Source: Streptomyces wedmorensis (lineage in GTDB: Bacteria; Actinomycetota; Actinomycetes; Streptomycetales; Streptomycetaceae). From it: a DNA stretch of 14,180 nucleotides. The notes under the pieces were generated by a model, which was given only the letters and a program-made list of their open reading frames with translations, did not search any database and was not told the origin of the DNA. The stretch is taken from the NCBI RefSeq assembly GCF_000716445.1, contig NZ_JNWK01000101.1, forward strand, positions 1 through 14,180, read 5' to 3'. Of this stretch, positions 7,274-14,103 are shown one piece after another (the first letter of the stretch is position 1; the number at the start of each line of letters is the position of its first letter). The position numbers and the translations under genes are program-made.

Positions 7274-7960
7274 CTACGTCTCCTCGGCGTCGTGCTCGTG
7301 GACCTGCGCGGCGATGACGGCGGCCTGTACGCGGCGTTCCACGCCGAGCTTGCCGAGCAGCCGCGAGATGTGGTTCTTGACGGTCTTCTCCGACAGATAG
7401 AGCCGCTTGGCGATCTGCCGGTTGGTGAGTCCCTCGCCGATGAGGTCGAGCACCGACCGCTCCCTGTCGGACAGCACCGCGAGCCGCTCGTCCTCCGGTG
7501 GCTTCACACCCTCGGGGTCGCGCAGCGAGTGCATCAGCCGGGCGGTGGTGGCAGGGTCGAGCATCGACTGCCCGGCGGCCACGGTCCGCACGGCCGACAC
7601 GAGGTCGGACCCCTTGATCTGCTTCAGGACGTACCCCGAAGCCCCCGCCATGATCGCGTCGAGAAGAGCGTCCTCGTCGTCGAACGACGTCAGCATCAGG
7701 CACGCCAGATCCGGCATCCGAGACCGCAGCTCCCGGCACACCGAGATGCCGTCCCCGTCCGGCAGCCGCACGTCGAGGACCGCCACGTCCGGCCGAAGGG
7801 CGGGGCCCCTGGCCAGCGCCTGCTCCGCCGTGGCCGCCTCGCCGACCACCTCCATGTCGGGCTCGTCGTCGATCAGGTCGCGAAGGCCCCGGCGGACGAC
7901 CTCGTGATCATCGACGAGGAAGACCCGCGTGGGTTCGGTGGCTGCCGGCAGATCGGACAT
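7274..7960 (-). CDS. DosR/DevR-like NarL-family response regulator
   Basis: 228 residues. The receiver domain carries acidic pair Asp17/Asp18, phospho-acceptor Asp63 ([13 protein letters not shown]), Thr91 and Lys113 (GYVLKQIKG). A linker leads to a LuxR-type helix-turn-helix: [18 protein letters not shown], then [20 protein letters not shown]. The recognition helix keeps Lys192, Lys195 and Asn196, corresponding to the DNA-contacting Lys179, Lys182 and Asn183 of M. tuberculosis DosR. It would bind DosR-box-like operators when phosphorylated. AGGGG at 7966-7970 sits five bases before ATG 7960. A GTG at 7999 also opens the frame, but has no ribosome binding site and adds a 13-residue unrelated leader. 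It is last in the cNMP-CBS-regulator series and ends 6 bp from the stop of the convergent kinase gene. Confidence 0.93.
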   Translation of the reverse strand: MSDLPAATEPTRVFLVDDHEVVRRGLRDLIDDEPDMEVVGEAATAEQALARGPALRPDVAVLDVRLPDGDGISVCRELRSRMPDLACLMLTSFDDEDALLDAIMAGASGYVLKQIKGSDLVSAVRTVAAGQSMLDPATTARLMHSLRDPEGVKPPEDERLAVLSDRERSVLDLIGEGLTNRQIAKRLYLSEKTVKNHISRLLGKLGVERRVQAAVIAAQVHEHDAEET

Positions 7961-7965
7961 GCGGA

Positions 7966-7970
7966 CCCCT
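7966..7970 (-). promoter_or_regulatory. Ribosome binding site AGGGG of the response regulator
   Basis: The minus strand reads AGGGG five bases before ATG 7960. Nothing similar precedes the alternative GTG at 7999. Confidence 0.6.
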
Positions 7971-8011
7971 GCGGTCGATGGGTTCGTATCCGCCCCCACA
8001 AGGATTGTCCG

Positions 8012-8650
8012 TCATACAGCGTCTTCGTGGGCACCGAGATCCATCCGTACGTCGACGACACCCTCCACCGCCCGCACGGCGCGGGCGAGCAGCGGAACCA
8101 GCGACCGGTCGGCGAGCGCACCGTGAAGGGTGGCCACACCCTCCAGTACGGACACGTCAAGCCCTGCCGGGGCGGCCGACTCGCCCAGGACGGAACGGCG
8201 GATCTCCTCCTCGATCTCGCCGTCCGTACGGAGGAACACCTTGAGCAGATCGCTCCGGCTGACGACCCCCTCCAGCATCCCGATGTCGTTCACCACCGGC
8301 AGCCGCTTCACCCTCCGGGTGGCCATGATCCGTGCCGCCTCGGCGAGCGTGGCGTCCGCGTGAACGGTCACGGCCGGGCTCGACATGAGCTCACCGGCCC
8401 GCAGGGCTCCGGCCTTGGCCGCCTCGCCGAATTCGCCCGGGCGAGGCCCGTCGAGCCGAAACTCCTCCTTCGGCAGCAGATCCGCCTCCGACACGACTCC
8501 GACGACACGGCCCTCTCCCTCCAGGACAGGAAGGGCACTCACCTTCCACTGGTCCAAGAGCGCGACGATTTCCTTGTAGGGCGCGTCACGGCCGATCGCG
8601 ATGGCGGTGTGGGTCATGACGTCGCTGACGGTGTAGCGCGAGGCAGGCAT
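8012..8650 (-). CDS. CBS-pair protein with C-terminal BON domain (second copy)
   Basis: 212 residues. CBS1 runs from YTVSDVMTHTAIAIGRDAPY to VVGVVSEADLLPKEEF. A loop of about 20 residues (LDGPRPGEFGEAAKAG) separates it from CBS2 (RAGELMSSPAVTVHAD to LEGVVSRSDLLKVFLRTD). The BON domain starts at IEEEIRRSVLG and includes DVSVLEGVATLHGALADRS. It has the same architecture as the protein at 1387-2010, but a longer inter-CBS loop and clear divergence, so it is an old paralogue and not a recent duplicate. A role in sensing adenine nucleotides is known for the domain; the target here is unknown. The start ATG has GGAG at 8657-8660, six bases upstream. It lies 27 bp downstream of the cNMP-domain gene and 51 bp upstream of the regulator start, consistent with one operon. 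Confidence 0.9.
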   Translation of the reverse strand: MPASRYTVSDVMTHTAIAIGRDAPYKEIVALLDQWKVSALPVLEGEGRVVGVVSEADLLPKEEFRLDGPRPGEFGEAAKAGALRAGELMSSPAVTVHADATLAEAARIMATRRVKRLPVVNDIGMLEGVVSRSDLLKVFLRTDGEIEEEIRRSVLGESAAPAGLDVSVLEGVATLHGALADRSLVPLLARAVRAVEGVVDVRMDLGAHEDAV

Positions 8651-8677
8651 GACGTTCTCCGGGAGGTGGACGAGGGT

Positions 8678-9136
8678 CTACAGGCCGCTGCCGTGCGGGG
8701 CGTACAGATCGAGCAGTCGTACCCGGGCGGCGACGAGGCGACGAGCGAGCGTCTGCCCGACGAGATACCCGAGGGCGGAGCCAAGGCCCGGATCGGCGTC
8801 CATCATCATGCGCACGGCCACCGCGTCGAACTCGTACGCCCGCACACGTGTCATGGCCTCCGCTCCGGAGTGCCGGCGATACGGGGCGAACAGCCATGAC
8901 CATCCGAGCAGCTCGCCCGCGTTCACGGTGTCGATCACCGCCGGCTGTCTGCCGGGCACCGGGACGTCCAAGGTGACCGTGCCCGTCCGAAGGATCCAGA
9001 AGCGCTGGGCGGGATCGCCCTCCTCGAACAGCCGGGTGCTTTCAGGGAGGTCCACCGGGCGGGCGCATGCCATCAGGCGGTCATGTTGGTCGGCGGACAG
9101 GGCCGTCGTGAGCCGAGGTGAAGGATCAGACCTCAT
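8678..9136 (-). CDS. Stand-alone cyclic-nucleotide-binding-domain (Crp-like) protein
   Basis: 152 residues comprising only a cNMP-binding beta-roll: LFEEGDPAQRFWILRTGTVTL, then DTVNAGELLGWSWLFAPYRR and TRVRAYEFDAVAVRMM, followed by one helix. No helix-turn-helix follows, so unlike Crp/Fnr it should not bind DNA by itself. The phosphate-binding cassette keeps GEL but has the WSWLFAPYRR sequence where cAMP binders have the RSA arginine-serine pair, so it may bind another ligand or none. AGGAGG at 9143-9148 lies six bases before ATG 9136; an upstream in-frame start at 9184 would place that site inside the gene. It is the first gene of the series leading to the response regulator, with a DosR-box-like palindrome 60 bp upstream. 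Confidence 0.87.
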   Translation of the reverse strand: MRSDPSPRLTTALSADQHDRLMACARPVDLPESTRLFEEGDPAQRFWILRTGTVTLDVPVPGRQPAVIDTVNAGELLGWSWLFAPYRRHSGAEAMTRVRAYEFDAVAVRMMMDADPGLGSALGYLVGQTLARRLVAARVRLLDLYAPHGSGL

Positions 9137-9142
9137 CGGGGA

Positions 9143-9148
9143 CCTCCT
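9143..9148 (-). promoter_or_regulatory. Ribosome binding site AGGAGG of the cNMP-domain gene
   Basis: The minus strand reads AGGAGG six bases before ATG 9136. This places the true start inside the longer open frame that begins at 9184. Confidence 0.75.
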
Positions 9149-9196
9149 CGTCGGTGTCCGCACCCAGTCTCTGCTCCACATCACGGGGAGAGGGAG

Positions 9197-9209
9197 GGCC
9201 GGATGGTCC
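9197..9209. promoter_or_regulatory. DosR-box-like palindrome upstream of cNMP/CBS/regulator operon
   Basis: GGCCGGATGGTCC differs from the site at 2079-2091 (GGCCGAACGGTCC) at only two central positions, and lies 60 bp upstream of the cNMP-domain start. If it is the operator of the DosR-like protein, the regulator controls its own transcription unit. Function is inferred from repetition and position. Confidence 0.45.
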
Positions 9210-9393
9210 CCTTTCCTCTTGGCCGCCTACGTCACGGCTGACCGCGGAGGGCGGCCCGGGGGTTCCTCGAGGACGCTCCAGGAGACCGGGCCCAACAGGT
9301 CGGCCAGCCGCTGGAACACGTGGCTCGCTCCACGCTGTTCCAGATGGCCTCGCGGATCGCCTCGGCCCGCTCGGCGGGAGCCTGTACGAGGGT

Positions 9394-9417
9394 CGCCTGC
9401 CCCGTCAGGGGCAGGCG
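9394..9417 (-). terminator. Strong hairpin enclosing the stop codon of the CinY-like gene
   Basis: CGCCTGCCCC (9394-9403) and GGGGCAGGCG (9408-9417) form a perfect 10-bp stem around a 4-base loop that holds the TGA stop. No T-tract follows, as is common for terminators in high-GC actinomycetes. It would separate this gene from the downstream cNMP operon. Confidence 0.65.
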
Positions 9418-10379
9418 CTGGCAGGGTCGTCGTGGACGAGAGCGCAGATCATCTGGGCGCCGCGCCGGTGATCGGGGTACGTCTTGAGCAATTCGGCCTT
9501 GAAATCGTTCCACTGGCGCGTGATCTCGGCGGTGGCTCCGGCCGTGGCGTGCCGGAAGTTGTCGTCCGTCTGGGAGCGGGCTGATGCGGCGGTGTCCTTG
9601 TTCAGCGCGCGGTTGTGGGAGACGCGGCCGTCGCAGTCGGCGGGTTTGACACCCGTCGAATCGACATCGGTGTAGCAGCCCGTGGTGAGGTCGACGGGAA
9701 TGAGGGAGCGCGCGTCCCGGGTCCAGTCGGCGTCCTTCATGGTGCTGTAGCGGCCCATGGCGAGGAACGGCGCGACCTCGGTGCGCTCCAGTCCGGGTGG
9801 GTTTTCGAGCCCGACCCGACCAGGGGCGGCCCGGTCCGTCCAGTTGGAGTGCGAGTAGAAGTCCTCGATCTGGTGCCAGCCGCGGCCGAGCTGTTCGAGG
9901 ACGTCGCACTTGGCCCGTTGGGGTTTCTCGTCCCATGTGCAGTGCGAGGACAGGTCGCTCTGGTCGGCGCGCACCTTGCCGTGGGCGTCGACGAGGCCGT
10001 CGGCGGCCTCGACCGCGTTGCGGAAGCGGGTTACGGAGGTACGGATGCACGCGAGGAGCTCGGTGGTCGCCTCGTCCCGAGTGCGGGGGTAGGCGGGGGC
10101 GTAGCGGGGCTCGAGGTAGTCGGCGTTGTCGCAGTGCAGGGGGCCGACATCGAAGTATGGAGGGTGGTCGTTGGCGTTGATCGCCCCGTCGTGGCTGTCG
10201 GCCATCTCGGTCAGCGTCATGGGCTGCCAGGGCAGCGCGGCCCTGGTGATGTCCTCGTGGTTGCCGCCGGTGAAGGCATGGGCGGGGCCGGTCGGCACGG
10301 TGGCCAGAACGCCCGTCAGGAGGGCCGCGAGAGTTGTGCAGGCCGTTCGGGGCAGGTTGGGCGGCAGACGGTGGGACAT
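9405..10379 (-). CDS. Secreted CinY/HET-C-like protein, putative zinc-dependent hydrolase fold
   Basis: 324 residues with a Sec signal peptide: Arg11, hydrophobic core LAALLTGVLATVP, likely cleavage after AHA (35/36). The mature protein begins FTGGNHEDITRAAL and contains GRGWHQIEDFYSHSNWTD (His169, Asp173, His177). Together with His41 these resemble the metal-binding His/Asp pattern of phospholipase C/S1-P1-nuclease folds found in HET-C-type proteins. Eight cysteines remain after cleavage (83, 111, 147, 158 and four in the C-terminal part), allowing up to four disulfides and fitting an extracellular location. The closest remembered annotation is CinY protein of streptomycetes, whose function I do not know. 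TGGAG at 10386-10390 precedes the ATG by six bases. No operon partner is evident, and its relation to the hypoxia genes is unclear. Confidence 0.8.
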   Translation of the reverse strand: MSHRLPPNLPRTACTTLAALLTGVLATVPTGPAHAFTGGNHEDITRAALPWQPMTLTEMADSHDGAINANDHPPYFDVGPLHCDNADYLEPRYAPAYPRTRDEATTELLACIRTSVTRFRNAVEAADGLVDAHGKVRADQSDLSSHCTWDEKPQRAKCDVLEQLGRGWHQIEDFYSHSNWTDRAAPGRVGLENPPGLERTEVAPFLAMGRYSTMKDADWTRDARSLIPVDLTTGCYTDVDSTGVKPADCDGRVSHNRALNKDTAASARSQTDDNFRHATAGATAEITRQWNDFKAELLKTYPDHRRGAQMICALVHDDPASACP

Positions 10380-10390
10380 ACGGGCTCCAG

Positions 10391-11402
10391 GCGTACTGAG
10401 GGCGTGGGCCGGCAGGGGAGCGTAGTCGAAGTGGCCCAGGCCGCAGAGTGGGGCAGCGCTGTCCCCGAGGTCCTTCGTGGATGCGGGGCGAACGCGGTGG
10501 CGGCGTCGGTCCAGGCGCCGGTGGGTGCCGAAGCTCTCCTGGTCGGCGCCTGCAAGAGGGCCACTTGATCGGGATCCCGGTCATGGTCGGGTGCGCTGGG
10601 CACGCAGGCGGTCGAACGGTTCCCCGGGAGCGGGAGTGCAGCCATGCCTCCATGCTGCGCGTCCGCCCTCAGCCCCGCATTCGTTGTCCGAGGACCCTTC
10701 ACCGGCCCTCATGCGGACCGCCCCAAGAGGTGGCACAGGCGATCTCCGTGCCGGTTGGCACGGCCGTGGGCGCCGGGACACCACCCGCGATCATCTCCGT
10801 GAGAACGCGAAACGCGTAGGCGGAGCGAGCCGGTCATCGGTTCGCACCAGAGGGTGGTTGGCCTGGTCAACAGAGACACCAGGCTCGGTCTCGGCCTACG
10901 CGCTCTCGAGGCAGTGCCCGAATTCTCCTGTCGCCAAGGAGTCACCAAGGCAGGACGGGCCGTGAGCGGCCGACCCTGGTGGCCGGTAGGCGGCCCGGGC
11001 ACCAGCGAGCACCGCCCCTCCACGCGCATGCGACGCGGATCCTCCTTCCGCCCTCGTCACTGGCTGCGGTCGACCGTTCCGCCCATTTCGCCGGCGGGGT
11101 GCGAACCGCTCGTGCGACGACAACCGCCCCTCGATCCCGTACTCAGGGACGCAGCTTGTGGGTGGGTCGCTCAAGCAGGGGGCGCGGCGCTCTGGGCGCG
11201 GCGGCTGTCGTCGTCCGAGAGGAACGGCGCCGGCGCCCTCCTGTGCTCGGCGACGGTGGCGCGGTCGGTGGGGAGGGGTGGTGTAGCGGGTGAGGATCAC
11301 GGTGACGACCGCGGGAGCGGGATCCAGGGCTGACGCCGCCACCACCCGGTGCCACGATGGAGGGGCAGAGGCTTTGCTGCCGGGCGCTTCAGGGAGGCAA
11401 CC
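10391..11402. other. About 1 kb without a supportable gene
   Basis: Between the CinY-like gene and the small protein at 11403 several overlapping open frames exist on both strands. None shows a recognised domain or the combination of a ribosome binding site and coherent protein-like composition. Their translations are Arg/Pro-rich, as expected for non-coding frames at high GC. A perfect 7-bp hairpin lies at 10746-10763. The stretch must contain the promoters of the flanking genes. It may also hold decayed genes I cannot recognise. Confidence 0.6.
10746..10763. terminator. Perfect hairpin in gene-poor gap
   Basis: CCGTGCC (10746-10752) and GGCACGG (10757-10763) pair fully around the loop GGTT. 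No assigned gene ends next to it. It may be a leftover or insulating terminator, or may simply be structural. Confidence 0.35.
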
Positions 11403-11732
11403 ATGAGCCGCGAGTATCACTTTCATTGCGACCACGCCGGCTGCTCGGTCACCGTGGGCCTGCGGATGGGTGGGACGCGGGAGCTGGAGCTCCTCGTGGA
11501 CGGGAAACAGGTCGCCGCCGCCCGCGCCCATGGTCACCACGCCCAGACGACGGTGCTGACCACGGTCCTGCCCACCGACCCGCCTCGCGGCATCGATGTC
11601 GAGGTGACGCTCCCGGGCATGCTCGGCGGCGATCCGGCCAGCACGCTGCTCGCCGGTGGCGAGCGCAGGCCCATGCCCGCCCGGGAGGTGCCCCGGCGGG
11701 CGCGGGCGACGGAGGCCGACTGGTACTCCTGA
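11403..11732 (+). CDS. Small hypothetical protein with N-terminal Cys/His cluster
   Basis: 109 residues. I do not recognise the family with certainty. The first 14 residues, MSREYHFHCDHAGC, hold His6, His8, Cys9, His11 and Cys14 in a tight cluster that could bind a metal. A strand-rich middle (VTVGLRMGGTRELELLVDG, then TVLTTVLPTDPP and IDVEVTLPG) suggests a small beta domain. The C-terminal third is basic and Pro-rich, without a membrane segment or signal peptide. GGAGG at 11393-11397, five bases before the ATG, supports translation, and a perfect hairpin two bases after the stop supports a real single-gene unit. No neighbour on the same strand suggests a role. Confidence 0.75.
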   Translation: MSREYHFHCDHAGCSVTVGLRMGGTRELELLVDGKQVAAARAHGHHAQTTVLTTVLPTDPPRGIDVEVTLPGMLGGDPASTLLAGGERRPMPAREVPRRARATEADWYS

Positions 11733-11734
11733 CC

Positions 11735-11753
11735 GTGTCGGAGCACCCGACAC
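11735..11753 (+). terminator. Hairpin directly after the 11403-11732 gene
   Basis: GTGTCGG (11735-11741) and CCGACAC (11747-11753) pair perfectly around AGCAC, beginning two bases after the TGA. There is no T-tract. Position makes it the likely terminator. Confidence 0.6.
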
Positions 11754-11875
11754 TGCGTGTGAGTCAAGGCTCCGCCGCCGGAGACGTCTGTGGCGGGGCC
11801 GCCCGGGAGCGGACTGCCGCGCCTGTTCGGCTCGGCCGGGGTGGGCTCGCCGCAGGCACCTCCGCAAGCCGGGGT

Positions 11876-11903
11876 CCGGGCAGGGGGCCAAGCCCCTGTC
11901 CGG
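11876..11903. terminator. Second strong hairpin between convergent genes
   Basis: CCGGGCAGGGG (11876-11886) and CCCCTGTCCGG (11893-11903) form an 11-bp stem with one G-U wobble in the plus-strand RNA (a C-A mismatch in the minus-strand RNA) around a 6-base loop. It lies 107 bp beyond the ClC stop, between that gene and the convergent small-protein gene. It could stop transcripts from either side, but fits the plus strand slightly better. Confidence 0.5.
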
Positions 11904-12010
11904 CTGGACTGATCGGTGCCAGGAAGGCACGCTCAGTGTGCGCTGCGGATTGTGTCGATCCCCGGGAAGTCTTGCGAATCGCGCGGGCCCATGGTGTACC
12001 TGACGGTAGA

Positions 12011-13417
12011 TCACCGCGCCGGCGCTCCTTCGTGAGCGGGAGCCTGTGCCCCGCCGGTCGGTGGCGGGCTGAGTCGCTTCGACACGACATAGGCGACGAC
12101 TACGGTGACGATGACGAGCGGCATGACGGTGAGGCCCTGCGATCCCAGCAGCAGGGTGGCCAACAGGACCGAGGTCAGCGGGAGCCCGAGCATGGTGACC
12201 GACATGGCTCCGATCCCCATCGCGAACGCGGGGGTGAGCCCCAGCCCAGGAAGGTGTGACAGCGCGATGCCGCCCGCCGCCCCCAGGAACATCGCCGGGA
12301 AGATCGGACCTCCCCTGAACGCGCTCAGTGAGACGCAGTACGCCAGTCCCTTGCACGCGACGAGCAGGGTCAACGTACCGACGGAGTATTCCGCGCTGTT
12401 CGCGATCAGCGGGCCGAGGGCGGTCTGCCCCGAGTACAGCACCTCGGTCGCGGCTTTCCCCGTGCCTTCGGCGTAGGCGATGGCGAGCCCTGCGACCACC
12501 AGCCCCATCAGGACGGTGGCGGGTACCCTGCGCCGCTCGACACGGGGCTGCGCCAGGAGGGCGAGCCGCCGGATGCCGGTACCGACGAGGGCCGCCACCA
12601 GTCCGATGACGAGTGCCCAGCCGAACTCGGCGACATCGGGCGTGTCGGCGTGCGGGACCTCCGGAAGCGCCAGGGAGTACGTGCCGAGACCGGTCCAGTT
12701 GTCCAGGCCGGTGAAGACGAGCGAGCCGATGCCGGCGGCGAGCAGGCCCGGCACCAGGACGACCCCGAGCATCGGCCCGCCGATTCCCGACGCCTCCATG
12801 AGGAGGAACGCCCCGGTGATGGGTGACCCGAGCAGGGTGCTGACCGCGGCGAAGCTTCCGGCCGCGCCGACCACGGCCCCGCCCCGCTCCGGCAGGTCCG
12901 GCTTGACCAGGCGTACGAGCCAGACGGCCGCGCCGCTGCCGAGGGCGATGAGCGGTGCCTCGGGGCCGATGACGGCACCGAGGGCCAACGAGGCCACGGC
13001 GGCGAGGAAGATGCCGGGAAGTTCGAGCGGCTTCGGCGCGCCGGCCATCGACAGCCCCTCCGCGGGCTTGTGACCGCCGATTCCGGGCAGGTAGCGGATG
13101 GTCGCTCCGACCAGCAGGCCTGCGACACCCAGCAGCGGCAGGGGCCACCAGGGAGGGGTTGCCTGGAAGCCCAGCGCCTTGGGCAGGTCGGTGTAGGTCC
13201 ACGGCTGGAGTTCGTTGACCAGGGCGAGGAAGCCGTACGCGGCTGCCGAGATCGGCACTCCGAGCGCCGCCGCCATGACCAGAAGCCCGACGTAACCGCG
13301 GGTCCTGACCAGGGCGAAGGGATCCGGCGGCGGCTTGCCCGGTGCTCCGACGGGGCTGTCGGCCGACACGCGCATCAGCTCCTTGGCTCGACATTCGTCG
13401 GGATCGCGGCGATTCAC
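12011..13417 (-). CDS. ClC-family chloride channel or H+/Cl- exchanger
   Basis: 468 residues, polytopic, length typical for a prokaryotic ClC without cytosolic CBS domains. Signature motifs are GIGGHKPAEGL (position of GSGIP), GPEAPLIALGSG (position of GREGP, gating Glu153), GSPITGAFLLMEASG (around 200-211) and FRGGPIFPAMFLGAAGG (position of GIFAP). The protein would pass chloride or similar anions across the cytoplasmic membrane. The gating glutamate is kept. The position corresponding to the internal proton glutamate of E. coli ClC (second Glu of IIEEM, Glu203) appears to be Ala209, which argues for a channel or uncoupled mode; this rests on my own alignment. The GTG start has AGGAA seven bases upstream; an ATG 14 codons further in (at 13375) also has AAGGAG close by. 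It is transcribed alone, with a potassium-channel relic upstream. Confidence 0.92.
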   Translation of the reverse strand: MNRRDPDECRAKELMRVSADSPVGAPGKPPPDPFALVRTRGYVGLLVMAAALGVPISAAAYGFLALVNELQPWTYTDLPKALGFQATPPWWPLPLLGVAGLLVGATIRYLPGIGGHKPAEGLSMAGAPKPLELPGIFLAAVASLALGAVIGPEAPLIALGSGAAVWLVRLVKPDLPERGGAVVGAAGSFAAVSTLLGSPITGAFLLMEASGIGGPMLGVVLVPGLLAAGIGSLVFTGLDNWTGLGTYSLALPEVPHADTPDVAEFGWALVIGLVAALVGTGIRRLALLAQPRVERRRVPATVLMGLVVAGLAIAYAEGTGKAATEVLYSGQTALGPLIANSAEYSVGTLTLLVACKGLAYCVSLSAFRGGPIFPAMFLGAAGGIALSHLPGLGLTPAFAMGIGAMSVTMLGLPLTSVLLATLLLGSQGLTVMPLVIVTVVVAYVVSKRLSPPPTGGAQAPAHEGAPAR

Positions 13418-13467
13418 CGGCGTCTTCCTGACGTGGTATCACGTGGCGGGCGCCGCACCGAGCGGGC

Positions 13468-13641
13468 TCACCGCCTTTGTGCGGCGGTGGAGTGACGATC
13501 GTTCAGGCGGACCGAGGTCCTCGTCGGGCGGCTCACCCGAACGGTGGAGAACACCGTGACCGTGAAGTACACGGCCCCCGTATGGGGCAGGGAATCGTAG
13601 AAGGAGCCGGACGGACTCCTCGCGATGAGGAAGTAAGCCGA
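13468..13641 (-). pseudogene. Relic of a two-transmembrane potassium channel (pore region)
   Basis: Read on the minus strand from 13641 the frame gives SAYFLIARSPSGSFYDSL, then PHTGAVYFTVTVFSTV, then RVSRPTRTSVRL and a stop at 13468. The segment YFTVTVFSTV is the pore helix of bacterial ion-channel-domain proteins, preceded as usual by the end of a membrane helix and a SPGSF-like turret. The selectivity filter that should follow (GFGD) is missing; only a trace, TTCGGGTGA, is visible on the minus strand. No start codon serves this frame, and a stop codon (TGA, minus strand) lies one codon before it. Similarity seems to continue upstream in another frame to about 13720, so at least one frameshift is likely. 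The gene is non-functional as it stands. It lies directly upstream of the ClC gene on the same strand. Confidence 0.65.
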
Positions 13642-13720
13642 TCACGGGGTGCAGAGCGGGGGCGAAGGCACGGGCGAGTTGCTTCACGTACGCCTTGGAC
13701 AGGTCCGTGCGGCCCTGCCG

Positions 13721-14103
13721 GGCCTGCCGTGGTCGACATGGCCGCATTGCGGCCGGCCCTTGCCGGCACCGAGGGGCGGCGGGTCCGGTCCAGCGGGGAG
13801 GTCCCGGGGGCGCTGTTGTCGTCTATGGCGACGGCGTGGTCGAAAGAACCCTCGAACGACTCGCCCCGTAAGCCGGTGCCACTGACCCGGGGACGGTGGG
13901 GCCGGCACGACGTCGGCCACCCGGCCGCGACGTCCGTACGACGTCCGTGCTCATCCGCCCTCTCGTCTTCGGTCCCGTCACCCGGCAGGACGCCGGGGCC
14001 TTGCGGACTCCGGGGGCCCGGGGAGTGGTGACCCGCATCCGGGGCGCGTCGTTCTTATCGTGGGGCATCAGTAAACGACGTTCGGCGCCGAGGCGGGCAG
14101 TGC
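13721..14103. other. Gene-poor stretch before the right-edge PAS gene
   Basis: No frame in this stretch has a recognisable domain plus ribosome binding site. The part nearest the PAS gene (about 14050-14081) is noticeably richer in A and T than its surroundings and may hold that gene's promoter, although I cannot name clear -35 and -10 elements. Confidence 0.45.

Noticed and set aside
7961..7999. GTG at 7999 as the start of the response regulator
   Set aside because: No ribosome binding site precedes it, and the extra 13 residues are not part of the receiver domain; ATG 7960 has AGGGG at good spacing.
9229..9325. Minus-strand fragment reading VFQRLADLLGPVSWSVLEEP
   Set aside because: Only about 28 codons, no ribosome binding site and no family I could name; it may be a remnant but cannot be supported.
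10896..13442. Long minus-strand open frame overlapping the ClC gene
   Set aside because: The ClC frame shows all family motifs; this one is an Arg/Pro/Gly-rich shadow with no ribosome binding site or recognised domain.
13509..13520. GGACCGAGGTCC, arms of the box with a 2-base spacer, upstream of the ClC gene
   Set aside because: The spacing differs from the other three sites and it lies within the channel relic, so I did not count it as an operator.
13774..13786. Match GGGCGGCGGGTCC to the box pattern
   Set aside because: It is not palindromic beyond the fixed bases and has no gene start close by; probably chance in GC-rich DNA.
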